Positions 7,029 to 16,055 of a stretch of DNA of 64,000 bases are shown here, in pieces. Location of the stretch: the NCBI GenBank assembly GCA_964574985.1, contig CAZNPH010000003.1, forward strand, positions 1 through 64,000, in the 5' to 3' direction. Position numbers and translations under genes: made by a program. Source of the stretch: CAZNPH01 sp964574985. Lineage in GTDB: Bacteria; Bacteroidota; Bacteroidia; Bacteroidales; SM23-62. The notes below the pieces were generated by a model. That model ran no database searches and was not told where the DNA came from. It worked only from the letters and a program-made list of their open reading frames with translations. How positions within the stretch are numbered: position 1 is the first letter of the stretch; each line of letters opens with the position of its first letter.

Positions 7029-9296
7029 TTATTTCCTCCTTTTTGCAGCGATTGCCAGTTGTCCGAGGGCAATGCCTCCGTCATTGACAGGAAATTCATG
7101 TTGCGAATACACCCGAAACCCGTCATTCTCCAATTGATCCTCAACGCCTTCCAGCAGGCACCTGTTCTGAAACACGCCCCCGGAAAGCAGGACCTTGCAC
7201 AGTCCGGTGCGTTCCCTGATTTCCCGTGTCACGGCAAAAATAACATTAATAATTGTATTATGAAATCTGGCGGAGATCACGGGTATGGATGTTTTGCGCC
7301 GCGTATCCTCCAGAATGGAGGAAAGGGTCTCATCAAAAATGATCTCCCGCCCCTCCCTTCTGAAGGGGTAGGATCCGGTGTGACCCCTTCCGGCCACGCT
7401 TTCCATCCTCATGGGGGCTTCAGCATGGAAGCCCGACGTGGTGCATACATTCAGAATGGCCGAAACCGCATCGAAAAGCCGGCCTGCGGCTGAGCTTTCC
7501 GGACAGTTGATCTTTTTTTGCATGGACTCCATGACCATCCGAACCCGTGCGGAAGGGATCTTCTTCAGAAACGGAAGATCCATTTCCATGACCTTTTCCC
7601 CGAACACACTGTACAAATACGCGAGTCCGCTCCGCCAGGGCTCATGGATCACCTTATCCCCTCCCGGAAGGGGAATATACCTGAAATGCGCAGTCCTTTC
7701 AAAATCCCGGAGATCACATTCCATGAACTCCCCGCCCCAGATCTTTCCGTCACTTCCGTAACCCGTTCCATCCATGGCCACGCCGATCACTTTTTCGTCG
7801 ATACCGTTTTCTGCCATGCAGGATGCGATATGCGCGTGATGATGCTGGACGGCCGTGCGGGGAACATCCGATTCCAGCGCGTAGGTTGTGGACAGATAAT
7901 CCGGGTGCATGTCGTGGGCGATGAGCGAAGATTCGAACCGGAAAAGTCTTTTGAATTTAGCGATGGTCTCCCGGTAGAATGCATAGGTTTCATAATTTTT
8001 CAAGTCTCCGATGTGCTGACTCATGATGGCCTGATGATCCTTGCCGATGCAGAAGCAATTGACCAGCTCCGCCCCGGTGCCAAGGATCCCTTCCACACGG
8101 TAAGGCAAGGTGACCGGAGAGGGGACATATCCCCGGGAACGGCGGATAAGCCGCATTTTCCCGCGGGCCACCAGCCCTACCGAATCATCGGTGCGGTTGC
8201 TGATGTCACGGTTGTATTCCAGCAATGCATCCGAAATGGGCAGAAGCACTCTCCGGGCCGTTTCATTGTCCGTTACGATGGGGTCGTCACTAAGATTCCC
8301 ACTGGTCAGCACCAGGGCCGGGAGATCCAGATGGCTGAACAGGGCATAATGGAAAGGCATGTAGGGCAGCATGGCCCCGATGGTCCCGAAACCCACACTG
8401 ACCGAAGGTGCAAGTGGTTTATTATTTCCGGGCAGGATCACAATGGGCCGCCGCCAGGAACTCAGGATTTCACTTTCCACATCATTGACCCGGGCAAACT
8501 TCGTCAGGCTTTCAATATCCCTGAACATGACGGCAAAAGGTTTTTCTTCCCGGATCTTCCCGTCGCGGAGTCTGGCCACAGCCTCTTCATTCAATGCATC
8601 ACAGGCCAGGTGGAACCCTCCCAGTCCCTTAACCGCCAGTATGCCGCCGTTGCCCAGGAGGCGGCTCACCCTGGCCAGGATTTTATCAAAATTTTCGGTT
8701 TGCATTCCTTCTTCATACAGCCGGTAAACGGGTCCGCACACATTGCAGGCCACAGGCTGTGCATGGAAACGCCGGTCCTCAATGTCTTCATATTCCGAAC
8801 GGCAGACCGGGCACATTTTAAATTTCCGCATGGTAGTGTTTTCCCGGTCATAAGGCAGGTCTTCGATGATGGTAAACCGGGGGCCACAGTGAGTGCAGTT
8901 GATGAAAGGGTAATTTTCGCGGTGTGGTTGGGTTTGCATGTCCGGGAGGCATTCGGCGCAAACCGCGATATCCGGACTCACACGGGTGACCTGTTCCGAT
9001 TCCCCCTTTGACCGGGCGATGATGAAATCATGCATGGGGCCGGCAACGGACTCTTCCAGGGTGACCGAATCTATGCTGGCAGCAACAGGCGGGGCGGATT
9101 CCAGGTCGTACAGGAACGCCTTTATGGCATGATCCTCCCCCTGTATATGGATCCGGACACTCTCATTGGTGTTCCTCACCCATCCCTCCAGCAAATGCTT
9201 GCGGGCCAGCTGATATACAAAAGGACGGAAACCCACTCCCTGTACCAGGCCCTTCACAACAACCCTGTACGCGGTTCTCCCGCTTTTTTCCCGCAT
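7029..9296 (-). CDS. hypF: HypF, carbamoyltransferase for hydrogenase maturation
   Basis: HypF converts carbamoyl phosphate and ATP to carbamoyl-AMP and passes the carbamoyl group to HypE. Domains in order: acylphosphatase (GLVQGVGFRPFVYQLARKH), two zinc fingers (CAECLPD, CTHCGPR, CPVC, CNVCGP), YrdC-like (GILAVKGLGGFHLACDA) and Kae1-like with HHHAHIASC. With the start at 9296 it has 755 residues, normal for the family. The reading frame extends to an ATG at 9383, but the extra 29 residues read into the 3' end of the rex remnant and do not look like HypF, so I start at 9296. Confidence 0.96.
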   Translation of the reverse strand: MREKSGRTAYRVVVKGLVQGVGFRPFVYQLARKHLLEGWVRNTNESVRIHIQGEDHAIKAFLYDLESAPPVAASIDSVTLEESVAGPMHDFIIARSKGESEQVTRVSPDIAVCAECLPDMQTQPHRENYPFINCTHCGPRFTIIEDLPYDRENTTMRKFKMCPVCRSEYEDIEDRRFHAQPVACNVCGPVYRLYEEGMQTENFDKILARVSRLLGNGGILAVKGLGGFHLACDALNEEAVARLRDGKIREEKPFAVMFRDIESLTKFARVNDVESEILSSWRRPIVILPGNNKPLAPSVSVGFGTIGAMLPYMPFHYALFSHLDLPALVLTSGNLSDDPIVTDNETARRVLLPISDALLEYNRDISNRTDDSVGLVARGKMRLIRRSRGYVPSPVTLPYRVEGILGTGAELVNCFCIGKDHQAIMSQHIGDLKNYETYAFYRETIAKFKRLFRFESSLIAHDMHPDYLSTTYALESDVPRTAVQHHHAHIASCMAENGIDEKVIGVAMDGTGYGSDGKIWGGEFMECDLRDFERTAHFRYIPLPGGDKVIHEPWRSGLAYLYSVFGEKVMEMDLPFLKKIPSARVRMVMESMQKKINCPESSAAGRLFDAVSAILNVCTTSGFHAEAPMRMESVAGRGHTGSYPFRREGREIIFDETLSSILEDTRRKTSIPVISARFHNTIINVIFAVTREIRERTGLCKVLLSGGVFQNRCLLEGVEDQLENDGFRVYSQHEFPVNDGGIALGQLAIAAKRRK

Positions 9297-9363
9297 AATG
9301 TATGGAAACGAAAAATCCGGTGTAAAATTATCAAATTGTGCGGAATATGGACCCGGGGCAAAT

Positions 9364-9606
9364 TCAGTTATTGATGGTTTCATAGATCAGGCTCTCCAGC
9401 TCATTGCCTATGCTTATGTTGTTTATAAACACATGGGAAGGAGCCTTGAGAATGACCGGGGAAAAATTCATGATGCCCCGTATGCCCAGCCGTACGAGCA
9501 GGTTGCAGGTGCTGTATGAAAATATGGTTTTTCACCCCAGTTCCCTGAATTTCAAGAGACTGATGCGGTACTGCAAAAGGCGGCTGATGTTCCTGGATGA
9601 AGTCAT
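9364..9606 (-). pseudogene. Degraded rex (redox-sensing repressor) remnant
   Basis: Translation from the ATG at 9606 gives a Rex-like winged-helix start (ISRLLQYRISLLKFRELG), then an in-frame TGA. After a short diverged stretch it continues directly into a Rex C terminus (LGIRGIMNFSPVILKAP, then FINNISIGNELESLIYE). Both parts line up with the intact Rex at 18890 (IYRLLSYKHLLKRFKSLG; AGIKGVLNFTPVKFKS; IINNFNIEHELVNLIYF). The NAD-binding middle, about 130 residues, is missing. It therefore has one internal deletion plus a nonsense codon. Its 3' end overlaps the longest possible hypF reading frame. Confidence 0.8.
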
Positions 9607-9905
9607 GAGATAATTTGTACCAAAAATTAGTTCATTTCTGATTTTTTTTCAACATATTGGAAAAATTTTGTACTGGCTTTCTCATAAAGGGATCAAATGA
9701 TGATCAATTTTAATTTATATCAATTACATTTTGCGCATATTTCAGATGTAATATGCCCGGAAGTTTTGTGTGACGCATTTGAAAAAACTATATTTAATGT
9801 GAAAAATGTAATAATACATGTACTGTCTTTCCCCTTGATTTCACAAATGTTTTTAATGTTTTTGTCTCATTTCCACCAATCACGAGTAAAATTCAATCAT
9901 TCAAT
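9607..9905. other. Divergent AT-rich control region between hypF side and hdr-mvh operon
   Basis: No gene is visible in these 299 bases. The region must hold the promoter of the hdr-mvh operon and probably that of the hypFCDE unit. It contains an imperfect inverted pair, GTACCAAAAATT near 9617 and AATTTTGTAC near 9665, and a lone Rex-like half-site TTTCACAA at about 9839-9846. A full Rex palindrome or a clear TAnnTTTG promoter box was not found. Confidence 0.4.
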
Positions 9906-11726
9906 ATGTCCGAATTGAAAAATACAGCCGTTTTCTTTTGCAAACATACCAACGGACACCCTCAGGGGCCGGACCTGAATGATCTCGTTGAATTTGCACA
10001 GGGGCTCAGCAGCGTGAAGACCGTCTGGAAACATCAGGATTTTCCCCTGCCGGATAAAAACAGGATGGCCGCCCGGATCCGGGAAGAAAACATTGACCGG
10101 CTGGTGTTGGCCGGGGACAGGCCCGGCTACATCAAACCCCTTTTTGCCGGGATCATGAAACTGGCCGGAAAAAATCCGGAAAACATATGGCTGGCCAGCT
10201 TCCGGGAAGTCAATGCAACCACGAAAGAAGATGCCGGAATGGCCAAGGCTGTCATTGCCTGCGCTGTACTCGGGGTCCCCTTCGAATTTGCGGCCGTGCC
10301 GGAAGAAAATGATGTACGGCCGGAAACACTGGTGGTGGGCGGAGGCATCGCCGGCATCCAGGCCGCACTGGAAATTGCCAACGCGGGATACAAAGTGTAC
10401 CTGCTGGAACGCACCGGCACGATCGGGGGTCATATGGCTATGTTCGACAAGACATTCCCCACCCTGGATTGTGCCGCCTGCATCCTGACACCAAAAATGG
10501 TGGAAGTGGGACAGCATCCCAACATCGAATTGCTTACCTATTCGGAACTGAAGAAAGTTGACGGAGAACCGGGCAATTTCAAGGCCAGTATACTCAAAAA
10601 AGCCCGGAGGGTCAGTCTGTCAAAATGCATCTCCTGCGGAACCTGTTCGGAAAAATGCCCGGCAAGTGCCCCCAGTGAGTTCGATGCCGGCACCAGTCTG
10701 AGGAAGGCCATTTACATACCCTTCCCCCAGGCAGTCCCCAACAAATACCTTATTGACGCCGGCGCATGCACCTATGTCAGGAAAGGCAAATGCGGAGTGT
10801 GTGCAAAAGTATGCCCGGTGGAAGACTGCATAAACCTGGATGAAAAAGACGAGGTAATCGACCTGGATGTGGGCAACATCATCGTGGCCACCGGTTTTAC
10901 ACTATTCGATGCCGGACGCGCTGAGAATTTCGGTTACGGGAAGTATGCCAACGTGGTTACCTCCCTCGAGTTCGAAAGACTTATCAATGCTTCGGGACCC
11001 ACCGAAGGAAACATCCGGTTCCGGGTGGAGGACAAAAAAGGCAACCGGATCTTTTCTCCGGAAACCGGTGAACCGGAAAGCGTGGCACTGATCCATTGCA
11101 TCGGCAGCCGTGATGAAAATTACAACAAATACTGTTCGAGGGTATGCTGCATGTATACCCTCAAACTTGCACACCTTGTGAAGGAAAAGCTTCCCGGTGC
11201 CGATGTTTTTGAGTTCTTCATTGATATGCGTGCCTTCGGAAAAGGATACGAAGAATTTTACCAAAGGATCAAAAATGAAGGGGTCCATATCATCCGTGGG
11301 AAGTCGGCCAAAGTCGAAGAGAAAGACGGCAAACTCGTGGTCAGGAGCGAAGACATCATCAATCAGCGCCTGCTGGAGGTGCCGGTGGATATGGTGGTCC
11401 TGGCGGCCGGACTCGAACCGGTGGCGGATGCAGGGGAGATCAGCAAAATGCTGGGGATTGAAACGGATCCCGACGGATGGTTTGTCGAATCAAACCATGA
11501 TACCGACCCGGTGGGCACATTTGCCGGGGGGATCCATGTGGCCGGACTCTGCCAGGGGCCTAAGGACATCCCCGATACGGTCGCCCAGGCATCGGCTGCA
11601 GCATCAAAGGCAATACAAAGCATCATGCGGTCCCGGGTGCACAAAAACGTCAGGGACATGGAACTGCAAACCATACTGAAGAATGCCCTGGATATGTCAA
11701 CACTTCATAAAGAAAAATCATCATGA
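9906..11726 (+). CDS. HdrA-like flavin/Fe-S subunit 1 (with inserted ferredoxin domain)
   Basis: This 606-residue HdrA/QmoB-type protein opens the hydrogenase operon. Residues 1-135 resemble the HdrA N-terminal domain but have lost its Cys ligands. A FAD-binding thioredoxin-reductase-like domain follows (VVGGGIAGIQAALEIA, then LDCAACILTPKMVEVG), split by an inserted ferredoxin domain at about 238-305 (CISCGTCSEKCP; CGVCAKVCPVEDC). Near 400-412 is CIGSR followed by YCSRVCC, the cysteines that in HdrA hold an unusual cluster close to FAD. The C terminus has HVAGLCQGPKDIPDTVAQA and no terminal ferredoxin domain. It overlaps the next gene by 4 bp. In HdrA the FAD is the site of electron bifurcation; whether it bifurcates here is inferred. 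Confidence 0.88.
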   Translation: MSELKNTAVFFCKHTNGHPQGPDLNDLVEFAQGLSSVKTVWKHQDFPLPDKNRMAARIREENIDRLVLAGDRPGYIKPLFAGIMKLAGKNPENIWLASFREVNATTKEDAGMAKAVIACAVLGVPFEFAAVPEENDVRPETLVVGGGIAGIQAALEIANAGYKVYLLERTGTIGGHMAMFDKTFPTLDCAACILTPKMVEVGQHPNIELLTYSELKKVDGEPGNFKASILKKARRVSLSKCISCGTCSEKCPASAPSEFDAGTSLRKAIYIPFPQAVPNKYLIDAGACTYVRKGKCGVCAKVCPVEDCINLDEKDEVIDLDVGNIIVATGFTLFDAGRAENFGYGKYANVVTSLEFERLINASGPTEGNIRFRVEDKKGNRIFSPETGEPESVALIHCIGSRDENYNKYCSRVCCMYTLKLAHLVKEKLPGADVFEFFIDMRAFGKGYEEFYQRIKNEGVHIIRGKSAKVEEKDGKLVVRSEDIINQRLLEVPVDMVVLAAGLEPVADAGEISKMLGIETDPDGWFVESNHDTDPVGTFAGGIHVAGLCQGPKDIPDTVAQASAAASKAIQSIMRSRVHKNVRDMELQTILKNALDMSTLHKEKSS

Positions 11727-12817
11727 GCAATATGATCGATCCCGGTTTCAAAAATGAGTTGGACCGGTTGGGCCGGAAAAGCGAATGGAATGAATGTTAT
11801 CACTGCGGAAACTGCACGGCGGTTTGTTCGCTGACAGAGAGGAAACTCCTGTTTCCCAGAAAAGATATCCGTTATATCCAGATGGGACTGAAGGACAAAC
11901 TGACCGCCAGCACCGATCCCTGGATGTGTTATTACTGCGGTGATTGCACTGAAACCTGCCCCCGTGATGCCAATCCCGGGGAACTGATGATGGCCGCCCG
12001 GAGATGGCTCATTACCCGGTATGACTGGACCGGACTGTCCGGATTGTTTTTCAGGTCGCTTACCGCCACGGTGGTGGCCATGGTCCTGGTAGCCGCGGGC
12101 ATTCTGGCCGCCGCCTTTTCCCTGGGTTTTGACCACCAGGCGGTAATGCATTTCGGACACCGGCTCGAATTCACGCTGATCACGGGGGTTTTTGCCCTCA
12201 TCCTGCTGCCCAACATCATCAGGATGTTCTGTTTTACGGTGATCAAACCCGGGGCCAGGGCCCCTGTCACCGATTATATCAAAGCCATCGGGGACCTGTT
12301 CATCCACATGTTCAGCCAGGTCAAAACCCTGAAATGTGACCGGCAGACCTTCCGCTGGCTGTCTCATCTGCTGGTGGTGGCCGGTTATCTCGGACTTCTG
12401 GTCATTACCGTGTTCTTTAACTGGTTCGGAACTGAAAACCAGTTCATCATCCGGCTGGGATATGTTACAGGCGGACTCGTATTCGTGTTCACGTTCATCC
12501 TGATGACCGGCCGTTTCAGTAAATCCAGGGAAATGAACAAATTTTCGCATCAAACGGACTGGTTTTTTATTGTCTGGCTGTTTTTGATGGGGCTGACCGC
12601 ATTCATGGTCCGGTTGTTCATCGACCTCGACCTGCTGAACAATCATTTCTGGCTGTACATGACACACATCATTATTCTTGCCCAGTGGGGACTGATACTG
12701 GTCCCGTTCGGCAAATGGACACATTTCCTGTACCGTTCCTTTGCAGTTGCTTTTTCAAACCTGAAACAGGCGGCCCTGTCCAAAGAACCCGAACTAAGTC
12801 TGGCCACGGCCGAATAA
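11723..12817 (+). CDS. QmoC-like membrane subunit (HdrC fused to HdrE/NarI-type membrane domain)
   Basis: The first 90 residues form an HdrC-type module with two [4Fe-4S] motifs, CYHCGNCTAVC (about residue 25) and CYYCGDCTETC (about 69). From about residue 105 on there are six hydrophobic segments with candidate heme-ligand histidines (for example SHLLVV and THIII). The 364-residue architecture is that of QmoC from sulfate reducers, which passes electrons between the soluble Qmo/Hdr subunits and menaquinone. It lies between two hdrA-like genes in the hydrogenase operon, so it is the probable membrane anchor and quinone-reactive part. Heme content cannot be proven from sequence. Confidence 0.85.
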   Translation: MSNMIDPGFKNELDRLGRKSEWNECYHCGNCTAVCSLTERKLLFPRKDIRYIQMGLKDKLTASTDPWMCYYCGDCTETCPRDANPGELMMAARRWLITRYDWTGLSGLFFRSLTATVVAMVLVAAGILAAAFSLGFDHQAVMHFGHRLEFTLITGVFALILLPNIIRMFCFTVIKPGARAPVTDYIKAIGDLFIHMFSQVKTLKCDRQTFRWLSHLLVVAGYLGLLVITVFFNWFGTENQFIIRLGYVTGGLVFVFTFILMTGRFSKSREMNKFSHQTDWFFIVWLFLMGLTAFMVRLFIDLDLLNNHFWLYMTHIIILAQWGLILVPFGKWTHFLYRSFAVAFSNLKQAALSKEPELSLATAE

Positions 12818-12838
12818 AACAATATCCAACAAGAACCC

Positions 12839-14587
12839 ATGGAAGAAAAAAGAATTGGTGTATATGTTTGCTGGTGCGGTTCCAACATCGCCAAAATGGT
12901 TGATGTGGAGGCGGTGGCCGCAGAGATCGAAAAACTTCCCAATGTGGTCATCTCCAAAAACTACAAATACATGTGTTCCGATCCGGGGCAGGAACTCATC
13001 ACCAACGACATCAGGGAGCACAATCTGAACCGGGTGGTGGTGGCCGCCTGTTCTCCCAGAATACACGAAATAACCTTCCGGAAAGCCCTGGAAAACGCGG
13101 GGCTCAATCCGTACCTTTTCGAAATGGCCAACATCCGGGAACAGGTTTCATGGGTGCACTCCGACCGGGATGGGGCCACCCGGAAAGCCAAATCGCTGGT
13201 TGCGGCAGCGGTCAACCGGGTAAATTTCCATGACCCCCTGGACAAACGCTCGGTGGAGATCAATCCGGCCACTCTGGTGATCGGCGGGGGTGTAAGCGGA
13301 CTCACCGCGGCACTGGACATCGCTGATACCGGCAACAGGGTTTACCTGGTCGAAAAATCCGGAGAACTCGGGGGCATAATGGCGAAACTGGACCTGACCT
13401 TTCCCCACATGTCCGGCGCCGCCCGGCTTCTGGAAGCCAAAATCAAAAAAACCGTCCACCATCCCCACATACAGGTGTTTCTTAACGCGGAACCAGATGA
13501 GATATACGGTTATGTGGGGAATTTCGAAACCACGGTCAAACAAAAAGGGAATGATTCCGGCAAAAAAATCCGGTTCGGGAACATTGTGGTGGCCACCGGT
13601 CTGAAAACCTTTGATCCATCTCCCATCAGTGAATACGGCTATGGAAAACTTCCGGATGTGATCACCTCACTGGAATTTGAAGAAATGCTCAGGCAGGGGG
13701 AGATAAAAACGCATGACGGCAAAACGCCCCGGCACGTCATGATCATCCATTGTGTGGGCAGCAGGAATCCGGATTTTCATGAATATTGCTCCCGCACCTG
13801 CTGTATGACCGCCCTGAAACATGCCATCCAGATCCGCTCGGCACTTCCCGGAACAAATGTATATGAAGCATATGCCGACATGATGTCTTTCGGCAAGGGC
13901 TGCGAGGAAATGTATTCCGACACCGCCGGGAGGGGGGTCATGTTCCTGATGTTCGACCAGAAAAAAGACTTTCCGGTCATAAGGGAATCCGGTCCCGGGG
14001 AAAATCACCGGATGACCGTTGAGATGCATGAAAGACTGTCGGGCGAGGATATTACCGTTCCGGCTGATCTGGTCATTCTGATGACCGGTGTGGAAGCACA
14101 GGATGACGCGAAAGGCATTGCCCACAGCGTGGGCATCAGCATGTGCGGCAACAATTTTTATATCGAAAGGCATCCCAAGCTGGATCCGGTGGCGACCACA
14201 ACCGACGGAGTGTATATCGTGGGTACTTGCCAGGGTCCCAAGGACATAACAGACAGCGTAGCACAGGCCAAAGCGGCCGCTTCCAGGATACTGGGGACCA
14301 TCCGGTGCGGATCCGTTGTGGTTGAGCTCACCACGGCGGTGACCGACGAGGACCTTTGTTGCGGTTGCCAGACTTGCATCCGGGTTTGTCCCTACCAGGC
14401 CATATCCTTTGATGAAGAGAAAAAGGTCTCGGTGGTCAACGAGATCCTCTGCAAGGGTTGCGGTACATGCGGATCTGCTTGCCCTACCGGGGCGATCAGG
14501 AGCAGGCATTTCACCGACCAGCAGATCCTTTCCCAGATTACCGGACTGATGAATATGGAAAATGCCCTGGACAAACTGGAAACCTGA
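12839..14587 (+). CDS. HdrA-like flavin/Fe-S subunit 2 (with C-terminal ferredoxin domain)
   Basis: The 582-residue paralogue keeps the HdrA N-terminal domain with its cysteines (GVYVCWCGSN; AACSPRIHE; NPYLFEMANIREQVSWVH), then the FAD domain (VIGGGVSGLTAALDIA). It has no inserted ferredoxin domain, and the CxxC of subunit 1 is replaced (TFPHMSGAARLLEAK). CVGSR with YCSRTCC is retained near 305-322. Two [4Fe-4S] motifs close the protein: CCGCQTCIRVCP at about 505 and CKGCGTCGSACP at about 537. It is therefore complementary to subunit 1, and the two may form a heterodimer doing the job of one canonical HdrA. QmoA is the closest role model. Confidence 0.87.
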   Translation: MEEKRIGVYVCWCGSNIAKMVDVEAVAAEIEKLPNVVISKNYKYMCSDPGQELITNDIREHNLNRVVVAACSPRIHEITFRKALENAGLNPYLFEMANIREQVSWVHSDRDGATRKAKSLVAAAVNRVNFHDPLDKRSVEINPATLVIGGGVSGLTAALDIADTGNRVYLVEKSGELGGIMAKLDLTFPHMSGAARLLEAKIKKTVHHPHIQVFLNAEPDEIYGYVGNFETTVKQKGNDSGKKIRFGNIVVATGLKTFDPSPISEYGYGKLPDVITSLEFEEMLRQGEIKTHDGKTPRHVMIIHCVGSRNPDFHEYCSRTCCMTALKHAIQIRSALPGTNVYEAYADMMSFGKGCEEMYSDTAGRGVMFLMFDQKKDFPVIRESGPGENHRMTVEMHERLSGEDITVPADLVILMTGVEAQDDAKGIAHSVGISMCGNNFYIERHPKLDPVATTTDGVYIVGTCQGPKDITDSVAQAKAAASRILGTIRCGSVVVELTTAVTDEDLCCGCQTCIRVCPYQAISFDEEKKVSVVNEILCKGCGTCGSACPTGAIRSRHFTDQQILSQITGLMNMENALDKLET

Positions 14588-14609
14588 AACAAAAACCAAA
14601 TAACCGGAC

Positions 14610-15035
14610 ATGAGCCATCAACCCAAAATCGTATCTTTTCTCTGCAACTGGTGCTCTTACACGGGAGCGGACCTGGCCGGGACATCCAGGATGAAATATT
14701 CCGACAACATCCGGATCATCCGGGTGATGTGTTCGGGAAGGGTGGAGCCGACTTTCGTGCTGACGGCATTCAGGGAAGGCGCCGACGGTGTGCTGATCTG
14801 CGGATGTCATCCCGGGGACTGCCATTACCACGAAGGCAACTACAAGTGCCTGAGAAGATATCACTTGCTGCAGAAATACATTCAGCAAATGGGAATCGAG
14901 AAGGACCGGCTGCGCCTGGCATGGATCAGTGCCAGCGAAGGAAAACAGTTCGCACAACTTGCCAATGATATGGCGGAAACGGTCAGGTCGCTCGGGCCCT
15001 GTAAGATCAAAGAGGTCATTCAAACACCGGAATAA
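14610..15035 (+). CDS. mvhD: MvhD-like [2Fe-2S] electron-transfer subunit
   Basis: The 141-residue protein belongs to the MvhD/FlpD family: FLCNWCSYTGADLAGTSR at the N terminus, RVMCSGRVEP, and CGCHPGDCHY followed by NYKC in the middle. In methanogens MvhD carries electrons from the MvhAG hydrogenase, or from formate dehydrogenase, to HdrA. Its place between hdrA-like 2 and the hydrogenase small subunit fits that linker role exactly. Spacing to both neighbours is short (22 and 14 bp). Confidence 0.93.
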   Translation: MSHQPKIVSFLCNWCSYTGADLAGTSRMKYSDNIRIIRVMCSGRVEPTFVLTAFREGADGVLICGCHPGDCHYHEGNYKCLRRYHLLQKYIQQMGIEKDRLRLAWISASEGKQFAQLANDMAETVRSLGPCKIKEVIQTPE

Positions 15036-15049
15036 AGGAAAGGAAACCA

Positions 15050-16027
15050 ATGGGAAAAAAAGGGGAAAGCAAACTAAAGCTAGCGGTATACTGGGGAGCT
15101 GCCTGCGGGGGATGCTGTGTATCCGTACTGGATGTACATGAAAAGCTGTACGACATTGTGGATGCCGCAGACCTTGTTTTCTGGCCCATTGCCCTGGACA
15201 CCAAGTACAAGGATGTAGAAGCCATGGAAGATGGCGAAATAGACATCACCTTGTACAACGGGGCGGTCAGGAACAGCGAAAATCTTCATCTGGCCGGATT
15301 GCTGCGGGAAAAATCAAAAATGCTGGTGGCATATGGTTCCTGCGCACATCTGGGGGGGATACCCGGACTCGCGAATTTTTCCAACCGGGAAGGAATCTTC
15401 CGGCGGGTATATGAGGATACTGAATCCACCGTGAACCCTGACAAGCTCAGGCCGGAACCAAAGGTCAGTGTCGAGGAAGGGGAACTGACCCTTCCGGAAT
15501 TCTTCAACGATGTGCGCACACTGGGACAGGTGGTCGATGTGGATTATTACCTTCCTGGGTGCCCGCCCCAGCCGGAAAGACTGCTGGAAGTTTTTTCAGC
15601 GATTGTGAATGGGGATGAACTGCCGCCCAAAGGCAGTGTGATCGGAGCGCTTGACAAAACCCAGTGTGATGAATGCGAAAGGATCAAAACGGAAAACAAA
15701 ACAATCAGGGAGTTTCACAGGCCCTGGGAAGTGGAGGATGACGGAGAAACCTGTTTTCTGGAGCAGGGGATCATATGCATGGGTCCGGCCACCCGGGGCG
15801 GATGCGGATACCGGTGTATCAAGGGCAATGCTCCCTGCAGGGGTTGTTACGGTCCGCCTCCGGAAATGGTCGATCCGGGTGCCAAAATGATGTCGGCCAT
15901 CGGCACCATGATTGATGCAAACGATGAAGAAGAGATCCAAAAGATCGTCGAAGGCATTGTCGACCCGGCAGGCACCTTTTACCGTTTCAGTCTGCCCGGC
16001 TCGATCCTCCGGCGCAAGATGATCTGA
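15050..16027 (+). CDS. mvhG: Group 3c-type [NiFe] hydrogenase small subunit (MvhG-like)
   Basis: It is a 325-residue cytosolic small subunit: no Tat signal, and it begins LAVYWGAACGGCCVSVLD. Proximal-cluster ligands are the CGGCC pair, GSCAHLGG and LPGCPPQPE. The C-terminal part contains further cysteines (CDEC, IICMGP, GGCGYRC, APCRGCYGPPPE) for two more clusters, as in MvhG/F420-non-reducing hydrogenases. It would pass electrons from the NiFe site on MvhA to MvhD. The gene is the fifth of the operon, 28 bp ahead of the large subunit. Confidence 0.94.
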   Translation: MGKKGESKLKLAVYWGAACGGCCVSVLDVHEKLYDIVDAADLVFWPIALDTKYKDVEAMEDGEIDITLYNGAVRNSENLHLAGLLREKSKMLVAYGSCAHLGGIPGLANFSNREGIFRRVYEDTESTVNPDKLRPEPKVSVEEGELTLPEFFNDVRTLGQVVDVDYYLPGCPPQPERLLEVFSAIVNGDELPPKGSVIGALDKTQCDECERIKTENKTIREFHRPWEVEDDGETCFLEQGIICMGPATRGGCGYRCIKGNAPCRGCYGPPPEMVDPGAKMMSAIGTMIDANDEEEIQKIVEGIVDPAGTFYRFSLPGSILRRKMI

Positions 16028-16055
16028 ATTGTGCTAATGCAAAAATTTTTCCAGG

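Noticed and set aside
7518..9011. 497-codon plus-strand open frame opposite hypF
   Set aside because: It is fully antisense to an unmistakable HypF, and the translation is Pro/His/Arg-rich without any domain. Codon bias of hypF creates it.
9297..9383. 29-residue N-terminal extension of HypF
   Set aside because: It overlaps the 3' end of the rex remnant and lacks HypF similarity; the acylphosphatase domain begins right after the ATG at 9296.
9839..9846. Rex operator upstream of hdrA1
   Set aside because: Only one half-site (TTTCACAA) is present; no TTGTG partner at the needed distance.
13667..14611. 314-codon minus-strand frame opposite hdrA2
   Set aside because: It runs against a gene with clear Fe-S motifs and shows only scattered His/Gly residues.
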